Origin: Crocinitomicaceae bacterium | GTDB taxonomy: Bacteria > Bacteroidota > Bacteroidia > Flavobacteriales_D > Crocinitomicaceae | DNA length: 39,641 nt | Reading direction: 5' to 3' | Assembly (NCBI GenBank): GCA_021738405.1 | Contig: JAIPCC010000013.1 | Span: 1 to 39,641, forward strand | Shown here: one piece after another, positions 17,078 to 25,518 of the stretch | Layout of the letters: each line of letters opens with the position of its first letter | Numbering within the stretch: the stretch's first letter is position 1 | Position numbers and translations under genes: made by a program | Notes under the pieces: generated by a model | What the model was told of the DNA's origin: nothing | What the model saw: only the letters and a program-made list of their open reading frames with translations | Database searches by the model: none

Positions 17078-18028
17078 ATGAAACAGCGCTTAGTTATTTT
17101 TATTGACAGTGTGCATCCTATTTTAGAAGAGCGGCTGACCCAGGCCGGTTTTGAATGTGCGCTGCATTACCAAACTTCTTTCGAAGATTTAAAAAATATC
17201 TTGCCTCTTGCCACAGGCATTGTCATTCGTTCACGTTTTACCATTCACGAAGATTTTTTAGCATATTGTCCTGCACTTGAGTTTATCGCCAGGGCTGGGT
17301 CTGGTTTAGAAAATATAGATGCGCAATTGTGTAAAGCACGCAACATCAAACTTTATAATTCTCCGGAAGGAAACCGAAATGCAGTGGCAGAACACGCGCT
17401 CGGAATGTTGTTAGGATTACTCAATAAGTTGCATAAAGCAGATAAAGAAGTGCGCGCTGGTATTTGGGACAGAGAAGCAAATAGAGGAGAGGAACTCGAT
17501 GGTAAAACCATTGGGCTAATTGGCTACGGTAACAACGGCGCTGCATTTGCAAAAAAGCTTCGTGGTTTTGATGTAAAGGTTATGGCCTACGACAAATATA
17601 AAACAGGTTTTGGAGATCATTTTGTACAAGAGTGTACCATAGAGGCTATTCAGGAACAAGCCGACGTTTTGAGTTTTCATATTCCTCAAAATCGTGAAAC
17701 CAAACAATTTTTTAATGCTGCATTTCTTCAGAAAATGAAGAAGCCTTTTTATTTGTTGAATTTGTCGCGCGGAAAAATTGTGGAGACGAATACATTGGTG
17801 CTTGGCCTCAAATCAGGACAAATCAAAGGAGCTGGTTTAGATGTTTTGGAATATGAAAAGAAGAGCTTTGAAGCTTTTTTTGATCAAGACATGCCGGCTG
17901 ATTTTTTATATCTTGTTCAGGCCGATAACGTGAGCTTGTCTCCACACGTAGGAGGTTGGACAACAGAGAGTTATATAAAATTAAGCAGTGTTTTGGCCGA
18001 CAAAATCTTGGCCGATGAATCCCATTAA
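17078..18028 (+). CDS. D-2-hydroxyacid dehydrogenase (phosphoglycerate dehydrogenase-like)
   Basis: A 316-residue NAD(P)-dependent enzyme of the D-isomer-specific 2-hydroxyacid dehydrogenase family. The substrate domain includes 'FIARAGSGLENID', the nucleotide fold has GYGNNG (near residue 149-154), and the catalytic set is Arg in 'LNLSRGKIV', Glu in 'GLDVLEYE' and His in 'LSPHVGGWT'. It lacks the C-terminal ACT domain of long SerA forms; the length is that of short phosphoglycerate/glyoxylate/hydroxypyruvate reductases. It could be a serine-pathway SerA or another 2-hydroxyacid reductase; no serC or serB is adjacent. Its TAA stop overlaps the TAA of the convergent S4 gene in a shared TTAA. 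Confidence 0.88.
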   Translation: MKQRLVIFIDSVHPILEERLTQAGFECALHYQTSFEDLKNILPLATGIVIRSRFTIHEDFLAYCPALEFIARAGSGLENIDAQLCKARNIKLYNSPEGNRNAVAEHALGMLLGLLNKLHKADKEVRAGIWDREANRGEELDGKTIGLIGYGNNGAAFAKKLRGFDVKVMAYDKYKTGFGDHFVQECTIEAIQEQADVLSFHIPQNRETKQFFNAAFLQKMKKPFYLLNLSRGKIVETNTLVLGLKSGQIKGAGLDVLEYEKKSFEAFFDQDMPADFLYLVQADNVSLSPHVGGWTTESYIKLSSVLADKILADESH

Positions 18029-18405
18029 TCTTCTTGCCAGTCGTCCATAAAGCGGTCGAGCTCGCGACGGTCTTTTTTGGTTGGCTTTCCGTCTGTAAGG
18101 CGGTAATTGCTTTGTGCCTCTTGGTAGGTTTTTAGCTTTTGGATTTCTTCTGGTGCTGTGATGTCTATGATGTAGTCCTTGACAAGTGGTGCGCCCACGC
18201 GTCGATCGAGTACTTGCAGTACTTTGTATTGGAAGCGCGCACTGTGTTTGAGCAGTGTGATGGTTTCGCCTTCTTTGACCTCTCTGGAGGGCTTAATTGC
18301 GCTGTCATTGAGCAGTACTTTTCCTTTGGAGATGAGTTCTGTGGCTTGAGAACGTGTTTTGGAGAGGCGAACAGCCCAAAGAAATTTATCTAAGCGGGTT
18401 TTCAT
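18025..18405 (-). CDS. hslR: S4 domain RNA-binding protein, Hsp15-like
   Basis: A 126-residue protein of the HslR/Hsp15 type. The N-terminal half is an S4 RNA-binding domain ('RLDKFLWAVRLSKTRSQATELISKGKVLLN'-like pattern, starting 'MKTRLDKFLWAV') and the C-terminal half is basic and charged, with 'KPTKKDRRELDRF' near the end. Hsp15 binds free 50S subunits carrying a nascent chain and rescues stalled ribosomes. An upstream in-frame Met six codons earlier (18423) would give a longer form; the MKTRLDKFLW start is preferred since it fits the family. It overlaps the 3' end of the YjbR-like gene by 20 bp, consistent with operon coupling. Confidence 0.87.
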   Translation of the reverse strand: MKTRLDKFLWAVRLSKTRSQATELISKGKVLLNDSAIKPSREVKEGETITLLKHSARFQYKVLQVLDRRVGAPLVKDYIIDITAPEEIQKLKTYQEAQSNYRLTDGKPTKKDRRELDRFMDDWQED

Positions 18406-18739
18406 CGCGCACTTTTTTAGCAAGCCCTTTGTAAACGAGCTGATAGGAGAGGTCTATCAATTCTTTTAAAAGCAGATCGTTGACGTCGTTGTTGAACTGT
18501 ATGGTGTTCCAGTGTTTGTGACTCATGTGAAACCCTGGCTGAACGGCTGTGTATTGCTCTCGAAGTTCTATAGCGTAATCTGGGTCGCATTTGAGGTTGA
18601 TAGATGTACATTCTTCGACATCAACCAATGCGAACATTTTACCATAAACCTTGAAAACGAGGGTTCGGTTGTCAAAAGGGAAGCAATCCGTGGCGCCTTG
18701 TTTGAGTGAACAGTAATGGTGTAGTTCCTCAATATTCAT
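18386..18739 (-). CDS. MmcQ/YjbR family protein
   Basis: A 117-residue protein of the MmcQ/YjbR family (CyaY-like fold, proposed DNA-binding). Visible family patterns are 'FPFDNRTLVFKVYGKMFALVD' (about residues 20-40), 'INLKCDPDYAIELR' and the C-terminal 'YQLVYKGLAKKVR'. The 'MSHKHWNTIQFNNDV' segment near the centre is also typical. No function is established for the family. It sits 6 bp after the desaturase stop and overlaps the S4 gene, so all three minus-strand genes are likely one transcript. Confidence 0.85.
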   Translation of the reverse strand: MNIEELHHYCSLKQGATDCFPFDNRTLVFKVYGKMFALVDVEECTSINLKCDPDYAIELREQYTAVQPGFHMSHKHWNTIQFNNDVNDLLLKELIDLSYQLVYKGLAKKVRDENPLR

Positions 18740-18745
18740 TGGCGT

Positions 18746-19849
18746 TTAAGCGATAACAGGATTGGGTTTACCTAAGTTCTTCAACATTTTGGTGTGCTCT
18801 GAAAGTGCACTTAAAAAGGTGTCGTAAGAGTGGTAAGGCAAATTGAAGTCTTTTGCAGTTTGCTCCACGATTTTAGAAATCTTGTTGTAGTGGATATGGC
18901 AAATTGAAGGGAACAAGTGGTGCTCTACTTGGTAGTTCAATCCGCCTACATACCAAGAGAATAATTTCGATTTAGGTGCAAAATTAGCCGTGTTGTATAG
19001 TTGGCTAACCGCCCAATCTGCTTCTACAACACCTGAATCGTTAGGCATTGGGAAAGTAGAGGTAGGAACGATGTGAGCTGGCTGAAAAATCATGGCTAGA
19101 ATAAGACCACAAATAAATTGCATGAGCAAGAAACCAAGTACGTTTGTGATCCAGCTGGCACCACCAAAATAAATGGGTAAGAACAACAAAAGACCGGTAT
19201 AGATGATTTTAAAGAAGATGATTCTGAACATGTGCTGTCCGAAAGTAACACCTTGTGCTTCGATAAGACCTTTTTTCTTGTAACGGAACGCTTGTTGGTA
19301 GTCTTTGGTGAGGTACCAGAAGAGTGTCATCATGCCGTAAAAAAACCAAGCATAAAGGTGCTGAAATCTGTGGATAGAGTGGTACTCAGAGTGTGGCGAA
19401 AAACGCAGCGCAAAAAGCGGCGGATCGATGTCTTCGTCGTGGTCGGTTACGTTGGTGTAGGTGTGGTGCAACACGTTGTGTTGAATGCGCCAGTTTCTGG
19501 CACTACCACCTAAAATGATCATGACATTACTAACTAGCGTGTTGATCCATTCTTTGCGTGAATAAGCGCCATGGTTGGCATCGTGCATGACAGACAAACC
19601 TACGCCGGCCATACCGAAGCCCATTACTACCCAAAGTCCGTAGTATGCGAGGGTTGGCAGTTCTTGCCAAAACAAGAAACCGTAAGGAATTAAGAATAAA
19701 GCGAGCAATGCAAATGTTTTGAAAACCATTGCCGCATTTGCTGTTTTGGCAATATTGTTTTCTTTGAAATAGGCATTGACTTTAGACCTGAGTGTTTTAT
19801 AAAACTCAGTGTTGTGTTCTTTAGAGAACTGAACGGGGGCGTAACTCAT
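18746..19849 (-). CDS. Fatty acid desaturase (acyl-CoA/acyl-lipid)
   Basis: A 367-residue membrane di-iron desaturase. All three histidine boxes are present: HDANH at residues 89-93, HNVLHH at 124-129, and QVEHH at 307-311, the last with Gln as in front-end (delta-5/6-like) desaturases. There is no cytochrome b5 domain. Hydrophobic segments near residues 43-63 and 67-88 and in the middle (about 210-255) flank the boxes as expected. It introduces a cis double bond into fatty acyl chains; regiospecificity cannot be read from the sequence. A TATATTTG -7 box lies 28 bp upstream of the ATG. Confidence 0.9.
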   Translation of the reverse strand: MSYAPVQFSKEHNTEFYKTLRSKVNAYFKENNIAKTANAAMVFKTFALLALFLIPYGFLFWQELPTLAYYGLWVVMGFGMAGVGLSVMHDANHGAYSRKEWINTLVSNVMIILGGSARNWRIQHNVLHHTYTNVTDHDEDIDPPLFALRFSPHSEYHSIHRFQHLYAWFFYGMMTLFWYLTKDYQQAFRYKKKGLIEAQGVTFGQHMFRIIFFKIIYTGLLLFLPIYFGGASWITNVLGFLLMQFICGLILAMIFQPAHIVPTSTFPMPNDSGVVEADWAVSQLYNTANFAPKSKLFSWYVGGLNYQVEHHLFPSICHIHYNKISKIVEQTAKDFNLPYHSYDTFLSALSEHTKMLKNLGKPNPVIA

Positions 19850-19876
19850 TTAGCAGGATTAAAGAACAAAGTTAAG

Positions 19877-19884
19877 CAAATATA
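19877..19884 (-). promoter_or_regulatory. Probable -7 element of the desaturase operon
   Basis: TATATTTG on the minus strand, matching TAnnTTTG, with a leader of about 22 bases before the start at 19849. Confidence 0.45.
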
Positions 19885-19917
19885 AATAGGCAATCATCAA
19901 CATGAAATAGATTTCAT

Positions 19918-21756
19918 TTATGACAAACCTTGAAGTGCGCAAAGATCCTTATAAAGACTGGGTTTTCCGAGCAATTCTTCGTGTTGTCCGCGCTCGATTA
20001 TTTCTCCTTTGGAGAGCACAATAATTTGATCGGCATTGCGAACGGTAGAAAGTCTGTGTGCAATCACAAATGAAGTGCGGTTCTCCATGAGTTTTTCTAG
20101 TGCTTGTTGGACCAGTGTTTCGGAGGCGGTGTCTAGTGCAGAGGTGGCTTCGTCTAAGATGAGAATAGCAGGGTCCTTGTAGACGGCGCGTGCAATGGCG
20201 ATTCTTTGTTTTTGACCGCCGGAAAGTTTGTTGCCGCGCTCGCCTAAAATGGTATCGTAGCCGTTGTCTAGTTCCGTGATAAAGCCATGTGCGTTAGCGA
20301 CTTGTGCCGCGGCAATTACTTTTTCCATGTCGGGGTGCTCATCGCCAAAAGCAATGTTTTGTGCCGCACTCACATTGAATAAAATTGACTCCTGACTCAC
20401 TACGCCAATCAAGTTGCGCAATGAGGCCAAACTCAAGTCTCTGATATCGATGCCATCTACTTTGATGTCTCCGCTGGTGACGTCGTAAAAACGCTGAAGT
20501 AAATCCATGAGGGTAGATTTTCCACTGCCCGACTCACCAACAATTGCAACCAGACTGCCTTTTTTGACGGTCCAATTGATGTCTTGAAGTACGGGTTGTT
20601 CTTGATAAGAGAAACCAACCTGACTAAATGCGATTTCTTTTTCAAAGTTTTGGATGTCAATGCAGTTGGACTTGTCGGTAACCGCTTCGCTGGCATGTAG
20701 AAGGGCATTGATGCGGTCTTGAGAAGCCTGGGCTTTGGTCATGTTGGCCATGTTGTTTGACACGCTTTGGATGGGTCGCAGAAATTGAGAAAAAACAATA
20801 ATGTAGGTCAAAAAGACTTCGCCGGAGAGGCCAATTTGTTCGCCGTTTAAAATGAGTCGCCCGCCAAAGTAAACCAGAGCCAACAATACAGTTGCGCCAA
20901 GGGTTTCATTGACTAACGGGGAGAGGTCACGTTTTCTAAAAACCCGCGTGGCCAGTTTTTGGTGCTGATTGTTCTTTTGGGCAAAGGTGTCGGCAACAAA
21001 GCGGATGGCATTGAACGCTTTAATGACCCGAACACCACCTAAGTTTTCATCCATGGAGGCATACAAAAAACCGAGCTGCTCTTGGGTTTTTTGCGCTGTG
21101 CGCTTCAGGCTTTTGCCAATTCTAGAAATCACAAAAGCAGAAACAGGCAACAACAGCAAAGAAATGAGGGTGAGTTGCGGACTCATGTAAATGAGCGTCA
21201 ATAAATTGATGATGATCGCGAGTGGCTCTCGAAAAATGAGTTCGAGTAAACTCACCACGGCAACTTCTATTTCATTGACGTCGCTGTTCATGCGCGCCAT
21301 TAAATCTCCCTTTTTTTCATTGCTGTGATAGGCAAGCGGTAGGCGCAGCGATTTTTCAAATAAAGCGCCGCGTACGTCGCGCACAACACACATTCTTAGT
21401 TGTGATTGTGTCCAGACAGCACCATACCTAAAAACATTTTTTAAAAAGAAGGCTAAAAACACGCTGACGCAAACAAAAAGAAGCGCGCCTTTTGGGTCGG
21501 CCTTGACCAAAGTATACATCTCAAAATTATAAGCATCACGCACATAATCCACGATTCCGGAAACACCTCCTTGAAATTGGGGAGCAGCCACTGCTGTAAG
21601 CTCTTCACTGCTTTTGAAGATCAATTGCAAAACGGGTACAAACAAGACCAAAGAGAGCAAATTGAACATGACAAAAAGCAAATTGAATAGAATGGTAGCC
21701 CATGCCAGCCCTTTGTATTTGAAGGTATAGTTATATATTTCTTTGTAGTAAGACAT
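19918..21756 (-). CDS. ABC exporter, fused permease and ATPase (MsbA/lipid A exporter-like)
   Basis: A 612-residue half-transporter: six transmembrane helices (first about residues 18-45) followed by a C-terminal ATPase domain. Walker A GESGSGKST lies near residue 410, the signature LSGGQKQR near 510, Walker B ILILDEATSALD shortly after, and the H-loop 'IAHRLSTVRNADQ' near the end. It is related to MsbA-type lipid or peptide/drug exporters; the substrate is unknown. The GTG at 21762 would give two more residues, but the ATG at 21756 is preferred because a TATCTTTG -7 box covers 21769-21762. The transcript would then be almost leaderless. It is divergent from rbfA across 64 bp. Confidence 0.93.
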   Translation of the reverse strand: MSYYKEIYNYTFKYKGLAWATILFNLLFVMFNLLSLVLFVPVLQLIFKSSEELTAVAAPQFQGGVSGIVDYVRDAYNFEMYTLVKADPKGALLFVCVSVFLAFFLKNVFRYGAVWTQSQLRMCVVRDVRGALFEKSLRLPLAYHSNEKKGDLMARMNSDVNEIEVAVVSLLELIFREPLAIIINLLTLIYMSPQLTLISLLLLPVSAFVISRIGKSLKRTAQKTQEQLGFLYASMDENLGGVRVIKAFNAIRFVADTFAQKNNQHQKLATRVFRKRDLSPLVNETLGATVLLALVYFGGRLILNGEQIGLSGEVFLTYIIVFSQFLRPIQSVSNNMANMTKAQASQDRINALLHASEAVTDKSNCIDIQNFEKEIAFSQVGFSYQEQPVLQDINWTVKKGSLVAIVGESGSGKSTLMDLLQRFYDVTSGDIKVDGIDIRDLSLASLRNLIGVVSQESILFNVSAAQNIAFGDEHPDMEKVIAAAQVANAHGFITELDNGYDTILGERGNKLSGGQKQRIAIARAVYKDPAILILDEATSALDTASETLVQQALEKLMENRTSFVIAHRLSTVRNADQIIVLSKGEIIERGQHEELLGKPSLYKDLCALQGLS

Positions 21757-21761
21757 TGACA

Positions 21762-21769
21762 CAAAGATA
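21762..21769 (-). promoter_or_regulatory. Probable -7 element of the ABC exporter (near-leaderless)
   Basis: TATCTTTG on the minus strand, ending 5 bp before the ATG at 21756. Transcription start would be at or next to the start codon. Confidence 0.4.
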
Positions 21770-21808
21770 CATTTTTGTTTAGATGGGGGCTTGCTCTGTA
21801 AGTATTCT

Positions 21809-21816
21809 TACCTTTG
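21809..21816 (+). promoter_or_regulatory. Probable -7 element of rbfA (near-leaderless)
   Basis: TACCTTTG matches TAnnTTTG and ends 4 bp before the rbfA ATG at 21821, so the mRNA would have almost no leader. Confidence 0.4.
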
Positions 21817-21820
21817 CAAT

Positions 21821-22156
21821 ATGAGTTCTATCCGTCAGCAAAAAATAGAAGCCGTTATTCAGGCTGAGCTAGCCGCATTTTTTCGAAAACAAGCCGCAGA
21901 AATTTGTCTAGGTGCAATGGTTTCAGTTACAGTCGTTCGCATTACTTCAGATTTAAGCTTGGCAAGAATTTACCTCAGTATTTTTGCGGGCCCCGAAAAA
22001 GAAGTCGTTTTGGAAAATATTCAAGCAAACCGAGGCAAAATCCGCTTAGAGGTAGGCAAACGCCTCAAAAACCTCCGCAAAATTCCAGATTTGGTTTTCC
22101 ACATAGACGACTCTCTTGATTACGCAATCAAGATTGACGCACTTCTCAAGAACTAA
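21821..22156 (+). CDS. rbfA: 30S ribosome-binding factor RbfA
   Basis: A 111-residue KH-fold protein that binds the 30S subunit and assists 16S rRNA 5'-end maturation. It starts MSSIRQQKIEAVIQAELAAF and shows the family pattern with 'LSLARIYLSIF', 'GKRLKNLRKIPDLVFHIDDS' and a C-terminal 'KIDALL'. A longer frame begins at a TTG at 21791, but that region holds the promoter; the ATG at 21821 is chosen. The next gene begins right after its stop in the same frame. Confidence 0.93.
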   Translation: MSSIRQQKIEAVIQAELAAFFRKQAAEICLGAMVSVTVVRITSDLSLARIYLSIFAGPEKEVVLENIQANRGKIRLEVGKRLKNLRKIPDLVFHIDDSLDYAIKIDALLKN

Positions 22157-22159
22157 GCG

Positions 22160-23359
22160 ATTAAAACCGCGCTTTACATAGCAAAACGTTACCTTTTTAG
22201 TCGTTCGAAACGCTCGATAGTCAGCATTATTTCCAGAATTTCTGTTGTTGGCATTGCTGTTTGTACAGCCGCTATGGTCATTTTGTTGTCTGCTTTTAAC
22301 GGCATCGAACAAATGATTTCCAAGCTCTACACCTCATTTGATGCGCCAATCACCATCCAGCACCAAAGTAGAAAAACCTTTTTTTTACGTCAATTAGACC
22401 TCCAACAGCTAAAGGCAATCAATGGCGTTCAGGCGTTCAGCAAAGAACTAGAAGAATTGGTGGTATTGCGCAAAGACCAAAGGTGGATCAACGCCAATAT
22501 GCACGCGGTCGATGCCGAATTTGTGAAGCAAGCAAAGGTCAATGCGCACTTGATCAATCAGGTGGGTGCCGAGTACCTGAACAATGCTGGCTTTGTGTTT
22601 TTGGGCGCCGATGTTTTTTCAAAACTAAAACTAGGGCTCGGCTCTGAGCAAAACAACATTCAGCTTTATGCGCCCAAACGCAACATGAAAATGAAACTAG
22701 GTAAAACGCCATTTCATATTCAACCCATAGATGTTGCCGGTGCCCTTAACTACAATCAAGAGCTGAACAGCAATGCGTTACTCTGGGATTACGATGCCGC
22801 GAGTTTACTTTTTGATCAAGCGGGTGCGGTAACTAGAATTCATGTCTACGCAGATTCAACTATCGATTTACTCGAGATTCAAAATAATATCAAACGCTTG
22901 GTGGGTTCGGACTTTTTAGTGAGGACGCAATTAGAAAAAAACGAATTAATTTACAAAACAAGTCGTTCGGAGCGCTTGGTGGTGTTCATCATTTTGCTAT
23001 TTGTATTTGTGTTGGCGTCTTTCAATTTGATTGCGACACTCACCATGCTCATCCATGAAAAACAAGCCAACTTGCAAATCTTAAAAGCACTTGGCATGAT
23101 GGCTCAAAACCGTTTTCAGATTTTCTTTTTCGAAGGGTTGTTGCTTTCTTTTTTAGGAATCGGATTTGGTTTGGTTTTCGGCTTGCTCATCTGTTGGTGT
23201 CAGCAATATTTTGGTTGGTTAATTGTACCAGGAGCCAATGTGCCGTTCCCCATTGTTTTCAAATCAAAAGACTTTGTCAGCATACTCTTCGCTTCCAGCG
23301 CATTAGCTTTTTTGTTTACCTATTTCCCTGTCAGATTTTTAATGCGCAGGACTCAGTAA
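22160..23359 (+). CDS. FtsX-like ABC transporter permease (LolE-like), apparent ATT start
   Basis: A membrane protein of about 399 residues. The N-terminal segment 'KTALYIAKRYLFSRSKRSIV' followed by a transmembrane helix (about residues 22-45, ending 'MVILLSAFNGIEQM') is the standard start of FtsX/LolC/E-type permeases; three more helices lie near residues 275, 325 and 370. The first ATG in this frame (22274) would delete the conserved N-terminus and half of the first helix. Upstream of it, back to the rbfA stop at 22154-22156, no ATG, GTG or TTG exists in frame; ATT at 22160 is the best candidate start, giving (M)IKTALYIAKRYLF. The substrate is unknown. It directly follows rbfA, an order common in Bacteroidota. 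Confidence 0.8.
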   Translation: MKTALYIAKRYLFSRSKRSIVSIISRISVVGIAVCTAAMVILLSAFNGIEQMISKLYTSFDAPITIQHQSRKTFFLRQLDLQQLKAINGVQAFSKELEELVVLRKDQRWINANMHAVDAEFVKQAKVNAHLINQVGAEYLNNAGFVFLGADVFSKLKLGLGSEQNNIQLYAPKRNMKMKLGKTPFHIQPIDVAGALNYNQELNSNALLWDYDAASLLFDQAGAVTRIHVYADSTIDLLEIQNNIKRLVGSDFLVRTQLEKNELIYKTSRSERLVVFIILLFVFVLASFNLIATLTMLIHEKQANLQILKALGMMAQNRFQIFFFEGLLLSFLGIGFGLVFGLLICWCQQYFGWLIVPGANVPFPIVFKSKDFVSILFASSALAFLFTYFPVRFLMRRTQ

Positions 23360-24946
<1,587 letters not shown>

Positions 24947-24948
24947 TC

Positions 24949-25218
24949 ATGATATTAGAAATCATCACACCAGAAGCAAGCCTTTACAAAGGGGAGGTGA
25001 ACAGCGTCAGTTTGCCTGGCCTAGATGGTGTTTTTCAAGTCCTTAACAATCACGCCCCAATCATTTCTTCATTGAAAAAAGGGGAGTTGTGTTTCGAAAC
25101 CAATCAACCCGTAGAAGCGAATGAGCACCTTGCTGTTTCTGGCTCTTCAGTGCGCGTACAAATCAAAGGTGGTGTGGCTGAGCTCAACAACCAAAAGCTA
25201 ATTATTTTAGCAGATTAA
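24949..25218 (+). CDS. atpC: F1Fo ATP synthase subunit epsilon (short form)
   Basis: An 89-residue protein with the N-terminal beta-sandwich domain of epsilon ('ITPEASLYKGEVNSVSLPGLDG', 'LNNHAPIISSLKKGEL', 'GGVAELNNQKLIIL'). It lacks the C-terminal two-helix domain that in other bacteria inhibits ATP hydrolysis; the short form is typical of Bacteroidota. It begins two bases after the atpD stop, so the pair is co-translated, and ends before a strong hairpin terminator. Confidence 0.95.
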   Translation: MILEIITPEASLYKGEVNSVSLPGLDGVFQVLNNHAPIISSLKKGELCFETNQPVEANEHLAVSGSSVRVQIKGGVAELNNQKLIILAD

Positions 25219-25268
25219 AAAAACATTCTGTAATCATACTGGTTATTATTTTATTGAATAACTTGAAG

Positions 25269-25291
25269 GGCTGCCAATTGGCAGCCTTTTT
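25269..25291 (+). terminator. Intrinsic terminator after atpC
   Basis: GGCTGCC-AATT-GGCAGCC stem (25269-25286) followed by five T. Confidence 0.88.
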
Positions 25292-25340
25292 GTTAAATAT
25301 TCATTGGATACACACAAATAATAAAAAGTTAACCTAAAAA

Positions 25341-25371
25341 TTTGTTATTTTGAAAATATTAAATATCTTTC
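25341..25371 (+). promoter_or_regulatory. Probable promoter of the giant surface protein gene
   Basis: TTTG (25341-25344), a 19-bp spacer and TATCTTTC (25364-25371, one mismatch to TAnnTTTG). Transcription would start near 25377, giving a leader of about 120 bases that contains a 32-codon ORF. GTTAACCT occurs on both sides of the promoter, at 25328-25335 and 25407-25414. Confidence 0.5.
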
Positions 25372-25419
25372 GACCGTAAAATACCTTATTGGGTGTTTTA
25401 TAAAACGTTAACCTGAACA

Positions 25420-25518
25420 ATGAAAGAAAGCCTAACGCTACTACCGCAAGTCTTGAATTCTGTGTTTTGGAGCTTTTACTTATTATATTTTCTGTACTAT
25501 GCTTACAAAATTATTTAA
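25420..25518 (+). CDS. Possible 32-residue leader ORF overlapping the start of the giant gene
   Basis: The first ATG downstream of the likely promoter opens a 32-codon frame, MKESLTLLPQVLNSVFWSFY and onward, very rich in Phe, Tyr and Leu from residue 14 on, so it would be a membrane-inserting peptide. Its stop (25516-25518) lies 17 bp past the ATG of the giant gene (25499) in a different frame, so ribosomes finishing it could restart at the main gene. Whether it is translated is not known; the hydrophobic pattern and its position make it worth noting. Confidence 0.3.
   Translation: MKESLTLLPQVLNSVFWSFYLLYFLYYAYKII

Noticed and set aside
18406-18423. Upstream Met giving an S4 protein six residues longer
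   Set aside because: The six extra residues do not fit the family; the MKTRLDKFLW start matches Hsp15-type proteins.
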